Of a stretch of 64,000 nucleotides of DNA, positions 1 to 8,460 are shown in pieces. The notes under the pieces are model-generated. The model had not been told where the DNA came from. It ran no database searches and saw only the letters and a program-made list of their open reading frames with translations. Position 1 is the stretch's first letter. Every line of letters begins with the position of its first letter. This stretch comes from Hymenobacter siberiensis (GTDB lineage: Bacteria > Bacteroidota > Bacteroidia > Cytophagales > Hymenobacteraceae). The stretch spans positions 4,278,001 to 4,342,000 of the forward strand of contig NZ_JAHLZY020000001.1 of NCBI RefSeq assembly GCF_018967865.2. The letters are read 5' to 3'. The position numbers and the translations under genes were made by a program.

Positions 1-1145
1 CCACCTTTACCTCCCAGGTCAACACCACCGAGTTTCCGACCGTGGTGTCCTTCACCAGCACCAGCACCGCCGGCTTTCTCTATCAGTGGAACTTCGGCGA
101 TAATTCCATCGCCTCGGGGCCTACCGTGATGCACACCTACCCCCGCGGCGGCTCCTACCAGGTAGAGCTGACCACGGCCGGCCGCGGCGGCACCGGCATC
201 TCGGCCAAGCAGACCGTGACCATTGCCGACCCCTGTGCCAATGCCACCTTCAGCAAGGTGGTGAACTGCGCGGGCAGCGGCATCCGGGTATGGGCGTTTT
301 CGAGCCAGCCCGGGGCCATTGTGCGGGAAACGGCCGGTGGCGTGCCCATTTCGACCTCCACCACGCTGCCCGCCTGCCAGCTCGACGACCAGTTTTCGTT
401 CAGCAGCGCGTTTACCATCAACTACAACAGCGCCGGCCAGACCTTCCAGAACGGAGCCTGCGGCGCTTCGCTGAACTTCGCGACCGACTTCGTGTTCCGG
501 CCCAATGCCAGCGGCAACCCGCAGATTGTGCTGAAAGGCAAAAAGACCTTCCTGGGCCTCACGGACTCGGTGGTGAACAAAACCTACGACGTACTGGAAG
601 CCACTGATACCCGCCTGCGCCTGCGCGGCACCAATCCCGACGGTACCCGCACCACCCTCACCTTCGCGCCCTACGATGCCACGGCCCCCTATAAGCTGCT
701 GCTCACCGGCGGCTCTTCCAAAACGTGGCTGCTGGACAATGCCGCCGACGCCCCCATTGTGGTAGGCACCGAAGCCGCGCCCACCTCCTACTTTGCCGGC
801 GTGCTAGCCGGGCAGCTGCCCGCCTGCCAGTCCGATGACGAGTACAAGTTCTCGAACACCAACATTTTCTCCTACGATGCCAAGGCCGAAACCTTCTCGG
901 CCAATGGCTACTCCTGCCAGGCTCCCCAGACGGGCACCTCGCCCTTCGTGTTTGGGCCGTCGGCCGGTACGGGGCTAGCGCAGTTCACCCTCACGCGGAT
1001 GGGTGCCTTCATTGGCGCTACCGATGCCTCCGTCACCGAGCGGGTGTACCGCATACTGTCCATCGATGCCCAGCACATGGTGCTGCGCGCTGGCAGCGGC
1101 CTCAACGGCGGAACCGTATTCACCATTAAGCTGGTTGCTAAATAG
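1..1145 (+). CDS. PKD-domain surface protein, C-terminal part (5' truncated by window)
   Basis: The frame is already open at base 3, so the gene begins before the window. The first residues form a PKD-like beta-sandwich with the hallmark YQWNFGD and a following HTY strand. Two related blocks of about 110 residues follow, each opening with LPAC and ending in a strand-rich segment; they look like an internal duplication, perhaps ligand binding. No enzyme motif is visible. It lies 51 bp upstream of the first of two GH16 glucanase genes on the same strand. PKD-containing surface glycan-binding proteins commonly sit between SusCD pairs and glucanases in Bacteroidota polysaccharide-utilisation loci, so a glycan-binding lipoprotein is a reasonable inference. 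Its N-terminus and any lipobox are outside the window. Confidence 0.7.
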   Translation, partial: TFTSQVNTTEFPTVVSFTSTSTAGFLYQWNFGDNSIASGPTVMHTYPRGGSYQVELTTAGRGGTGISAKQTVTIADPCANATFSKVVNCAGSGIRVWAFSSQPGAIVRETAGGVPISTSTTLPACQLDDQFSFSSAFTINYNSAGQTFQNGACGASLNFATDFVFRPNASGNPQIVLKGKKTFLGLTDSVVNKTYDVLEATDTRLRLRGTNPDGTRTTLTFAPYDATAPYKLLLTGGSSKTWLLDNAADAPIVVGTEAAPTSYFAGVLAGQLPACQSDDEYKFSNTNIFSYDAKAETFSANGYSCQAPQTGTSPFVFGPSAGTGLAQFTLTRMGAFIGATDASVTERVYRILSIDAQHMVLRAGSGLNGGTVFTIKLVAK

Positions 1146-1196
1146 CTGAATATCGGTTTTTTATTCAGATAGAACCACTTAATTACCGTATTGCTT

Positions 1197-2066
1197 ATGT
1201 TTAAATTAACCCCAGCTAGCCGCCGCAGCTTGTACCTCAGCACCAGCCTGCTGCTGGCGCTGAGCATGGCCGCCTGCACTGAAAAAGGCAGCAGCTTTAC
1301 ACCGGCTCCCACTACCCCAACGACTCCGACCACCGCCGCCAACGAGGACGCCCGCGCCTACGCCGACTACACGGAGCTCATCTGGAGCGACGAGTTTACC
1401 GGCGGTGCCCTCGACCAGAGCAAGTGGGCCTATGAGCTGGGCGGCGGCGGCTGGGGCAACAATGAGCTACAGACCTACACCAACTCGGCCGACAACGTGT
1501 ACCAGGCAGGCGGCAGCCTCGTCATTCAGGCCCGGGGGGCGGCGGGTTCCTACACCTCGGGGCGCCTCGTGACCAAGGGCAAGCAGAGCTTCCAGTTTGG
1601 CCGCATCGATGTGCGCGCCAAGCTGCCCAAGGGCAAGGGCGTGTGGCCCGCCATCTGGATGCTGGGGGCCGATATCGACCAGAATAACTGGCCCCGCTGC
1701 GGCGAAATCGACATCATGGAGCTGCGCGGCAGCCAGCCCCAGCAGTTCCTCTCGACCATGCACTTTGGCAACAGCGTGCCCGACCACCGCTACAAAGGCA
1801 CCACCCAGGTGATGAACATGGACCTGTCGGCCGATTTCCACATTTACTCCATGGTGCGCAGCAAAGACCAGATGCGCTTCTTCGTCGACGGGCAGCAGTA
1901 CTATGCCTTCACCGGGGCCGACGCCAGCCCTTACCCCTTCAACTATCCATTTTTCGTGGTGCTGAACGTAGCCATTGGTGGCGATTTCGATGGCAACCCC
2001 GACGGCTCTACCGCTTTCCCGCAGCAGATGCAGGTGGACTACGTGAAGTACCTGCAATACAAGTAA
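1197..2066 (+). CDS. GH16 family endo-beta-glucanase, lipoprotein
   Basis: This 289-residue protein probably cleaves beta-1,3 or mixed-linkage glucan (laminarin type) at the cell surface. The chosen ATG, two codons after an in-frame TTG at 1191, gives a clean lipoprotein signal with a hydrophobic stretch and lipobox SMAAC (lipidated Cys27). A Pro/Thr-rich spacer follows, then the GH16 domain from about residue 58 (LIWSDEF) to the end. The catalytic signature EIDIME is present, with Glu170 as predicted nucleophile and Glu175 as acid/base, and WPAIWML lies just before it. It is the first of two tandem GH16 paralogues and follows a PKD protein, which suggests the enzyme part of a beta-glucan utilisation locus. 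Exact linkage specificity cannot be read from the sequence. Confidence 0.9.
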   Translation: MFKLTPASRRSLYLSTSLLLALSMAACTEKGSSFTPAPTTPTTPTTAANEDARAYADYTELIWSDEFTGGALDQSKWAYELGGGGWGNNELQTYTNSADNVYQAGGSLVIQARGAAGSYTSGRLVTKGKQSFQFGRIDVRAKLPKGKGVWPAIWMLGADIDQNNWPRCGEIDIMELRGSQPQQFLSTMHFGNSVPDHRYKGTTQVMNMDLSADFHIYSMVRSKDQMRFFVDGQQYYAFTGADASPYPFNYPFFVVLNVAIGGDFDGNPDGSTAFPQQMQVDYVKYLQYK

Positions 2067-2252
2067 TTGCCTGGCCATCGACCCTGCCCCGATGGTTTCT
2101 ACCCTTTACTACGGTCACTCCGGCCGGAGCTTTGGTGAGTTCTCCGCCGGACTGGGCGTTGGCTGCCGGTCCAGTGGGCTGGCGGCCAATTGGGTTTTCT
2201 TTTCCTGTGCCCGTTTTGGGCCGGGCACTTCTCCCCGCAACTTTTCAATAGC

Positions 2253-3086
2253 ATGATTTCTACGCTATTTACCGGCCTGCTGCTATTAGGCAGCCCATCC
2301 GAAACCGGCCCGCCCACGCCCCCGCCCACGCCCCGCTACACCTTCAGCAAGCTGGCCTGGGCCGACGAGTTCAACTACAGCGGCCTGCCCGATTCCACGA
2401 AGTGGACCTACGACGTGGGCGGCTCCGGCTGGGGCAATAAGGAGCAGCAGTACTACACCAAAAAGCGCCGCGAAAACGCCCGCGTGGAAAACGGCCACCT
2501 CGTGGTGGAAGCCCGCAAGGAGGCCCTGATGCCCGGCAACGACTATACCTCCGCCCGCCTGGTATCGCGGGGCAAGGGCAGCAGCCAGCTCTACGGCCGC
2601 TTCGAGATTCGGGCCCAAATTCCCGGCGGGCGCGGCACCTGGCCCGCCATCTGGATGCTACCCGACAAGAACCCCTACGGCAACCACGGCTGGCCCGACA
2701 ACGGCGAAATCGACATCATGGAGCACGTGGGCTACGACCCTAACGTGATTCACGCCACCACCCACTGCAAGGCCTACTACTTCCGCATCAACACCCAGAA
2801 AACGGGCATCACCAAGCTGCCCGATGCCACCTCGGCCTACCACGTGTACGCCATGGAGTGGACGCCCGAAACCATCACGGCCTACATCGATGGCCAAATC
2901 TATTTCGCCCACCGCAACGAGGGTACCGGCTGGGAAACCTGGCCCTGGGACCAGCCCTTTCACCTGCTGCTCAACGTGGCAGTAGGCGGCGAGTGGGGCG
3001 GCCTGAAGGGCGTGGACGAAGCCGCATTCCCCCAGCAGATGCTGGTGGATTACGTGCGGTTCTATGAGATGAAAAAGGCCTCCTGA
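2253..3086 (+). CDS. GH16 family endo-beta-glucanase, second copy
   Basis: This 277-residue glucanase is paralogous to the preceding gene. It has a short hydrophobic N-terminus without an obvious lipobox, a Pro-rich linker (about residues 20-28) and one GH16 domain. The signature EIDIME carries Glu152 and Glu157 as the predicted catalytic pair, and WPAIWML and FHLLLNVAVGG are conserved. The frame is open upstream to a TTG at 2190, but the ATG at 2253 gives the better signal-like start. The 186-bp gap after the first glucanase shows no terminator I can support, so co-transcription is plausible. Differences around the active-site loops (a longer insert before NGEIDIME) suggest the two enzymes do not have identical substrates. 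Confidence 0.88.
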   Translation: MISTLFTGLLLLGSPSETGPPTPPPTPRYTFSKLAWADEFNYSGLPDSTKWTYDVGGSGWGNKEQQYYTKKRRENARVENGHLVVEARKEALMPGNDYTSARLVSRGKGSSQLYGRFEIRAQIPGGRGTWPAIWMLPDKNPYGNHGWPDNGEIDIMEHVGYDPNVIHATTHCKAYYFRINTQKTGITKLPDATSAYHVYAMEWTPETITAYIDGQIYFAHRNEGTGWETWPWDQPFHLLLNVAVGGEWGGLKGVDEAAFPQQMLVDYVRFYEMKKAS

Positions 3087-3237
3087 GCATCAGCTGTCAT
3101 CCGGAATGACAGCTGGCGCTCAGCATAACGGGCTATTACCAAGCAATAAGCCACTTTCTACTCATCTACCACCGCTTTCCCGGCAACAGGCTTCTCGTTT
3201 CCCAATCAATTTTTCCCACATTTTTACCAATTCTCAC

Positions 3238-4680
3238 ATGAACAACTTTACTCGTTTGCTAAGTACCGCCGCGCTGCTGACCTGCGCCACGGCGGCTTCA
3301 GCCCAGACCCTGTACGACAACTTTGAAAATACCCGGCTGGTGAGCTACCCCATAGTAGAGGGTACGCTGGTGCAGAACGCGGCCAACCCCGGCAGCAACC
3401 CCGTGAACACCAGCAGCACCTGCGCCAGCTACGCCCGGGCCGCCGCCGCCCAATACGCGGTGCTGGTGGTGAAGCCCAACAACGCCCGCATGGACAACGT
3501 GACCGCCTACACCACCGGCGGCGCCAAGCGCATCAGCGTGAAGTTCCGCAGCCCCGCTGCGGGCGTGACGGTGGGCGTGGTGCTGCAAAACAGCCGCTTG
3601 AACACGGCCAACTACCCTACCGGCAAGTTCGGTACCGAGTACACGGCCGTTACCACCGTGGCCAACGCCTGGGAGGTCCTCACTTTCACGCCCAGCCCGG
3701 CCGGCGCGGGTAACTTCGACGCCAGCGTGACGGTGACCGACATCGACCAGATGCTGTTTCAGGTGGCCCCCAACTCCAACAACTCGGCTACCTATTTTCT
3801 CGACGACATTATGGGCCCAGAGCTGCTGGCCGTGGCTCCGCCCAATAATCTGGCCGTGCGCCAGCTCTATGACAACTACGATGGTACCCGCGTCATCAAG
3901 TACATTGGTGGCTCCAAAACATCGGGTGGGCTGAAGCTGGATACGCTGAACAATTCGGTAAGCGCCGGCAACACCAGCGCCCGCGTGGCCCGCTACACGC
4001 GCTCAACCAACCAATACGACGTGCTGGTGATGCAACCCCGGGGCGCGGCCCTGGCCGACGTAACCAACTTCAAAAGCACCACCCCCACCGCTCTGCACAT
4101 GACCCTGAAGGTGTTTAGTGTGACTCCAGGCGTGCTCTACCAGATTACGCTGCAGGACTCGACTGTGGCCGGTGCCACCAACTATCCGGCCGGCCGCAAC
4201 TCGGAGTACACCGCCACCACCACCGTTACCAACGGCTGGGAAAACCTGAGCTTCAACTTCGTAAACGCACCCAGCGCCACGGCCAATACCAGCATAAACG
4301 AGATTGTGCTGCTGGTGGCGCCCAACACCACCACCCGCCGCAGGGTTTACCTCGACGATTTTTACGGCCCGAGCCTGGTTGGTTTCGTGCCCACCGCCAC
4401 CCGCACCATCAGCACCGATTTTGCCGCTTTCGCCCCGGCCTACCCCAACCCCACCTCGGGCCTCACGCAGCTGCCCTTCAGCCTGCAGAAGCCGTCGGTA
4501 GTGAGCCTGGCCGTGTTTGACAACCTCGGCCGCCGCGTGGCCCAGCTCATCAACGGTGAGCCCCGCGCCGCCGGCCAGTTCACCGCCGAGCTGAACGCCG
4601 CCAAGCTGGCCCCCGGCCTCTACACCTGCCGCCTCACCGTGGACGGCATGAGCCTGACCCGCCCGCTGAGCGTGGAATAG
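3238..4680 (+). CDS. Secreted two-repeat protein with T9SS type A sorting domain
   Basis: This 480-residue protein starts at the ATG that gives a typical signal peptide ending ASAQ; an upstream in-frame start at 3106 lacks one. Two homologous domains of about 190 residues follow. They begin LYDNFENTRL and LYDNYDGTRV and each ends with a YFLDDI or VYLDDF strand and a GP-containing turn, resembling jelly-roll carbohydrate-binding modules. The last 85 residues are a type IX secretion sorting domain (AYPNPTSG, then an Ig-like fold ending in LSVE). It is therefore probably carried across the outer membrane by the T9SS and anchored or released. Its position after two GH16 genes suggests glycan binding, which is an inference. 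Confidence 0.8.
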   Translation: MNNFTRLLSTAALLTCATAASAQTLYDNFENTRLVSYPIVEGTLVQNAANPGSNPVNTSSTCASYARAAAAQYAVLVVKPNNARMDNVTAYTTGGAKRISVKFRSPAAGVTVGVVLQNSRLNTANYPTGKFGTEYTAVTTVANAWEVLTFTPSPAGAGNFDASVTVTDIDQMLFQVAPNSNNSATYFLDDIMGPELLAVAPPNNLAVRQLYDNYDGTRVIKYIGGSKTSGGLKLDTLNNSVSAGNTSARVARYTRSTNQYDVLVMQPRGAALADVTNFKSTTPTALHMTLKVFSVTPGVLYQITLQDSTVAGATNYPAGRNSEYTATTTVTNGWENLSFNFVNAPSATANTSINEIVLLVAPNTTTRRRVYLDDFYGPSLVGFVPTATRTISTDFAAFAPAYPNPTSGLTQLPFSLQKPSVVSLAVFDNLGRRVAQLINGEPRAAGQFTAELNAAKLAPGLYTCRLTVDGMSLTRPLSVE

Positions 4681-4703
4681 GTTCGCTTGATTGCCTGAAC
4701 TAC

Positions 4704-4736
4704 AAAGCCCTCGCCGGAACCGACGAGGGCTTTTTC
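4704..4736 (+). terminator. Rho-independent terminator after the glucanase cluster
   Basis: A perfect 10-bp stem (AAAGCCCTCG pairing with CGAGGGCTTT) around a 10-nt loop runs into TTTTTC. It lies 24 bp after the stop of the T9SS cargo gene and probably ends the glucanase transcript. Confidence 0.85.
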
Positions 4737-4768
4737 ATGCGTTTGAAGGTAGCATAACGAGAAGAAAA

Positions 4769-4875
4769 GAACGTCATGCCGAGCGTAGCCGAGGCGTCTC
4801 GCGTGCTACCACTAATCCTGACGATTGGATTGCTAATGCACGCGAGATGCCTCGGCTACGCTCGGCATGACGTTC
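4769..4875. repeat. Family A palindromic intergenic repeat, copy A1
   Basis: The arms begin GAACGTCATGCCGAGCG and are nearly perfect inverted copies of each other, about 36 bp long, separated by a roughly 35-bp unrelated spacer. The same element recurs at 8267, 10235, 14069, 15256, 17136 and 52354, with short forms at 28300, 51221 and 59955. It lies between the terminator of the glucanase cluster and the LysR gene. There is no coding capacity. Confidence 0.9.
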
Positions 4876-4920
4876 TGAGGTTGTTCATAGAACCAACGTA
4901 ACCCTGGCGTACTTTGGGCC

Positions 4921-5832
4921 ATGTCTGATTTCCGATTGCGCGTGTTCGAGGCCGTGGCCCGACACCTGAGCTTCACCAAAGCGGCCCGGGAGCTGTTCGT
5001 AACGCAGCCCGCCGTCACCAAGCACATCCACGAGCTAGAGAAGCACTACGGCCAGCGCCTGCTGGAGCGGCGCGGCAACCGCGTGGCCCTCACCGAAGCC
5101 GGCCGCCTGCTCCAGAGCCACGCCGAAGCCGTGGCCGCCGCCGACCAGCTTCTCGCCGACCAGCTCCTGACCCTGCGCGACCCCGACGAAGCCGCCGGCC
5201 GCCTGCGCCTGGGCGCCAGCACCACCCTGTGCCAGTACGTGCTGCCGGGCCTGCTGCCGGCCTTTCAGGCCCGCTACCCCAACGTGCAGCTCACCCTGGC
5301 CAACGCCAATTCCGAGCACATTGCCGAAACCCTGCTGCGCGGCGAGCTGGACCTGGCCTTCGTGGAAGGCCGCTCCCGCAGCCGCGACCTGCACTACGAG
5401 CTACTGCTCCCCGATGAGTTGGTGGCCGTGCGCCGCGCCACCCCCGCCGGCCCACCCGCCACGCCCCTGCTCCTGGCCGAGGCGCTGGCCCACCCGCTGG
5501 TGCTGCGCGAGCGCGGCTCGGGCACGCTGGAGGTGCTGGAGTTTACCCTGCGCGAGCTAAAAATCAAGCTCAGCACCCTGCAAGTAGCCTTTTTTTTTGA
5601 TAATACCGAAGCCATCAAAGGCTACCTCGAAGCCGCACCCGATGCGCTGGGCTTCGTATCGCGCCGGGCACTTGCCCGGGAACTCACCGCCGGCCGGCTC
5701 GAAATCGTGCCCATTGAGGGCCTGCATCTGCCCCGGCAGTTTGAGGCGGTGTGGGTGCAGGGCAAGCAGCTACCCCGCGCCGCGCAGCGGTTTCTCAGCT
5801 TCGCCCAGCAGCAGTTGAAGCAGTTGTCATAA
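4921..5832 (+). CDS. LysR family transcriptional regulator
   Basis: This 303-residue protein has the usual LysR length and layout. A winged helix-turn-helix occupies about residues 1-60 (FEAVARHLSFTKAARELFVTQPAVTKHI), and a substrate-binding-like effector domain runs from about residue 90 to the end (LRLGASTTLCQYVLPGLL). It precedes a YeiH-type transporter gene on the same strand, with a hairpin terminator between them. LysR genes of the CysB/YeiE kind often neighbour yeiH, so control of that transporter, perhaps in response to sulphur status, is a plausible inference. The effector cannot be predicted from the sequence. Confidence 0.92.
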   Translation: MSDFRLRVFEAVARHLSFTKAARELFVTQPAVTKHIHELEKHYGQRLLERRGNRVALTEAGRLLQSHAEAVAAADQLLADQLLTLRDPDEAAGRLRLGASTTLCQYVLPGLLPAFQARYPNVQLTLANANSEHIAETLLRGELDLAFVEGRSRSRDLHYELLLPDELVAVRRATPAGPPATPLLLAEALAHPLVLRERGSGTLEVLEFTLRELKIKLSTLQVAFFFDNTEAIKGYLEAAPDALGFVSRRALARELTAGRLEIVPIEGLHLPRQFEAVWVQGKQLPRAAQRFLSFAQQQLKQLS

Positions 5833-5837
5833 CTACT

Positions 5838-5860
5838 GGTAATCTGAGATTACCTTTTTC
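5838..5860 (+). terminator. Rho-independent terminator after the LysR gene
   Basis: A perfect 7-bp stem GGTAATC/GATTACC with a 3-nt TGA loop is followed by five T residues, 6 bp after the LysR stop. It should separate the regulator from the transporter transcript. Confidence 0.8.
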
Positions 5861-5915
5861 AATTACCTCTGCGACTGGCTAAGTCGTAAATTTGAGGCAC
5901 CTAATCTGCTGCTTC

Positions 5916-6959
5916 ATGGCCCCTCCCACCCTGCCACCATCTATCCCGCCTGCCCCGCCAGAAACGGCCGAGTCGGCGGTAGCCACCGGCTTTTTCCGGC
6001 ACTTGCACACGCCGCATCTGGTGGCGGGCTACCCGGTTACGGGGCGGCAGGTGGTATTTGGGGTGCTACTGGTGTTCTGCCTCACGCCCTGGGCCTCGCC
6101 GCCGGTAGCGCTGGCGCTGGGCCTCGTGCTGGCCCAGACGCTGGGCAATCCCTTCGCCAGTGAGACCAAGGCGGCCACGGCCAAGCTGCTGCAATACTCG
6201 GTGGTGGGCCTGGGCTTCGGCATGAATGCTCACGCGGCGGTGCAGGCCGGGCGGACGGGCCTTTTGTTCACGGTAGTGTCCATTCTCGGCACACTCATTC
6301 TAGGGTATTTCGCGGGGCGCTGGCTGGGACTGGGCAGGCGCGTCACGCACCTTATTTCGTGCGGCACCGCCATTTGCGGGGGCTCGGCCATTGCGGCCGT
6401 GGGGCCGGTGCTGGGGGCCAAGGACGAGGAAATTTCGGTGGCGCTGGGCACAGTGTTCGTGCTCAATGCCATTGCGCTGTTTACCTTCCCGCCTATCGGC
6501 CACGCCCTGGCCATGACGCAGCAGCAGTTTGGCCTGTGGTGTGCCATTGCCATCCACGACACGTCCTCGGTGGTGGGCGCGGCCAAGGTCTACGGCGACC
6601 AGGCCCTGCAGGTAGCTACCACCGTGAAGCTGGCCCGCGCCCTCTGGATTATCCCGGTCAGCATCGGCACAGCACTTATTTTCAAGCAAAAAGGTGTCAA
6701 AATCAAGATTCCCTATTTCATCTTCGGCTTCATCGCGGCCATGCTGCTGAATACCTACGTTCCCGCATTGCACCCGCTGGGCCCGGTGCTGGTGGCGCTG
6801 GCCAAAATCGGTCTCACACTCACGCTGTTCTTCATCGGGGCGGGGCTATCGGCCAAAACGGTGCGTGCGGTGGGGGCCCGGCCCTATTTGCTGGGCGTGT
6901 TGTTGTGGGTGGTCATTTCGAGCGCGTCGCTGTATGTGATTCTGCACACGGTGGCGTAG
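5916..6959 (+). CDS. YeiH/UPF0324 family putative membrane transporter
   Basis: This 347-residue protein is almost entirely hydrophobic, with about ten predicted membrane segments after a Pro-rich N-terminal tail of about 25 residues. The family hallmark SCGTAICGGSAIAAVGPVL is present around residue 148, and the IHDTSSVVGAAKVYG segment near residue 215 is also typical of the family. Family members have been proposed as sulfate or sulfonate exporters, but their substrate is not well established. The ATG at 5916 is preferred over an upstream in-frame TTG at 5892. It follows a LysR gene and is convergent with the broken ilvA; no terminator is seen in the 15-bp gap. Confidence 0.87.
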   Translation: MAPPTLPPSIPPAPPETAESAVATGFFRHLHTPHLVAGYPVTGRQVVFGVLLVFCLTPWASPPVALALGLVLAQTLGNPFASETKAATAKLLQYSVVGLGFGMNAHAAVQAGRTGLLFTVVSILGTLILGYFAGRWLGLGRRVTHLISCGTAICGGSAIAAVGPVLGAKDEEISVALGTVFVLNAIALFTFPPIGHALAMTQQQFGLWCAIAIHDTSSVVGAAKVYGDQALQVATTVKLARALWIIPVSIGTALIFKQKGVKIKIPYFIFGFIAAMLLNTYVPALHPLGPVLVALAKIGLTLTLFFIGAGLSAKTVRAVGARPYLLGVLLWVVISSASLYVILHTVA

Positions 6960-6974
6960 AACGGTCATACCCGG

Positions 6975-8239
6975 CTACACCAGCAGCGCCAGGAAATCGG
7001 GCTGGCCGTTCAAATACTCAAAATCAAAGCCCTCTGCCCCCATGCAGGCTTTGATGGCCTCCACGTCATGGGACCGTTTCACTTCGATACCGACGAAAAC
7101 GGGGCCTTTCTCCCGGTTATCTTTTTTGATGTATTGGAAGTGAATGATGTCGTCGCCCTCGGCCAGCACCTGGTTCACGAAGCAGCGCACCGGGGGCTTG
7201 GTTGAAATTCACCATGAAGTAGTGTTTCAAGCACTGGTATTTGGCGGCGCGCTCCTTGATATCCTCCATGCGGGTGATGTCGTTGTTGGAGCCGCTCACC
7301 ACGCATACCACGGTTTTACCCGCGATGCGGTCGGCAAACTGGTGCAGGGCTGAGATGGTGAGCGTGCCGGCCGGCTCCAGCACGATGCCTTCCTCGTTGT
7401 ACATCTTCAGCAAATCGAGGCAGACCTGGCCTTCCGGCACCAGCACTACCTCGTCGAGCAGTTCGCGGCACAGCGCATACGTGAGCTGGCCGGGGCACTT
7501 CACCGCCGCGCCGTCCACGAAGCTGTCGATGCTGGCCAGCGCCGCATGCTGCTGATTGCGGATTGCATCGTGCATGAAGGACGCGCCCAGGGGCTGCACG
7601 CCAATGAGCTTGATACCTGGGCTCAGCAGCCGGAATACGCTGCCCACGCCCGCCGTCAGCCAGCCCCCGCCGATGGGCAGAAAATAGTAATCGATGGGTC
7701 CGGTGGTGGCTTTCAGGATTTCCAGCCCCACAGTGGCCTATCCTTCCACAATAGCCAGGTCATCGAAGGGGTGAATAAAGGTGCTGCCCCGCTCGTCGCT
7801 GAACTCCCGGGCGGCCCGGAACGAATCATCGAAGCTGGCCCTGGTGAGGATGACCTCCACGTATTCTTTGCCGAAGAGACGCACCTTGTCCACCTTCTGG
7901 GCAGGCGTTTGGGCGGGCATGAAAATGTAGCCTTTCAGGCCCAACAGCTGGCAGGCGTAGGCCACGCCCTGGGCGTGGTTGCCGGCGCTGGCGCACACAA
8001 TCTCGCGCTCACCGGCAATGGGCGACAGCGTGCTCATCTTGTGGTAGGCCCCGCGAATCTTGTAGGAGCGCACCACCCTGCAAATCATCCCGCTTGAGCA
8101 GCACCGTGGCGCCGTAGAGGCGCGAGAGGCCGTGGTTTTGCAGCAGCGGCGTCTTGTAGATGACGTGCTTGAGGTTGCGCGCCGCCCGCTCCACGTTTTT
8201 GAGCAGCACGGCGGGCGGGGCGGCGGCGGCGTTGGGCAT
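6975..8239 (-). pseudogene. ilvA: Threonine ammonia-lyase (ilvA), broken at three sites
   Basis: The joined frames give a full-length PLP-dependent threonine dehydratase of about 420 residues, which would convert threonine to 2-oxobutanoate for isoleucine synthesis. The start is MPNAAAAPP at 8239. Three lesions are visible. One extra base in a CCC run (8076-8078) shifts the frame just before the PLP-lysine motif SYKIRGAY. A TAG at 7738-7740 interrupts VEG*ATVGLEIL, where homologues usually have Gln. A second frameshift near 7190-7200 falls in the C-terminal ACT-like regulatory domain, between NFNQAPGAL and FVNQVLAEGDD. It is the last gene of the ilv cluster. The two frameshifts could be assembly errors, but the amber codon is harder to explain that way. 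Unless recoded, the gene makes no active enzyme. Confidence 0.87.
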
Positions 8240-8266
8240 AGCAATGGAAATCGTTGGGATAAAAAA

Positions 8267-8373
8267 GAACGTCATGCCGAGCGCAGCCGAGGCATCTCGC
8301 GTGGGATAGTAATCCAATCATCAGGATTAGTGGTGGCACGCGAGATGCCTCGGCTGCGCTCAGCATAACGTTC
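8267..8373. repeat. Family A palindromic repeat, copy A2
   Basis: Inverted arms begin GAACGTCATGCCGAGCGC and end with a slightly decayed partner (CAGCATAACGTTC instead of CGGCATGACGTTC). It lies between ilvC and the ilvA pseudogene and would be transcribed as a long hairpin. Confidence 0.9.
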
Positions 8374-8430
8374 TGGGGTTGTTCAGCAGAACCGTTCCAG
8401 ATTGGTCGTTCTGCCGGGTCGTTCAACGAC

Positions 8431-8452
8431 GAGACGCGAAGTGTCGCGTCTC
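8431..8452. repeat. Short perfect hairpin (family C) after ilvC
   Basis: GAGACGCGA and TCGCGTCTC form a perfect 9-bp stem with a 4-nt loop, 8 bp beyond the ilvC stop codon. There is no T run on either side, so it looks more like an mRNA 3'-end stabiliser or another mobile palindrome than a classical terminator. Confidence 0.6.
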
Positions 8453-8460
8453 TACCTCGC

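Noticed and set aside
8009..8317. Separate small gene starting at 8317 upstream of ilvA
   Set aside because: Its C-terminal half is the N-terminus of IlvA before the frameshift, and its first 26 codons lie partly in a family A repeat.
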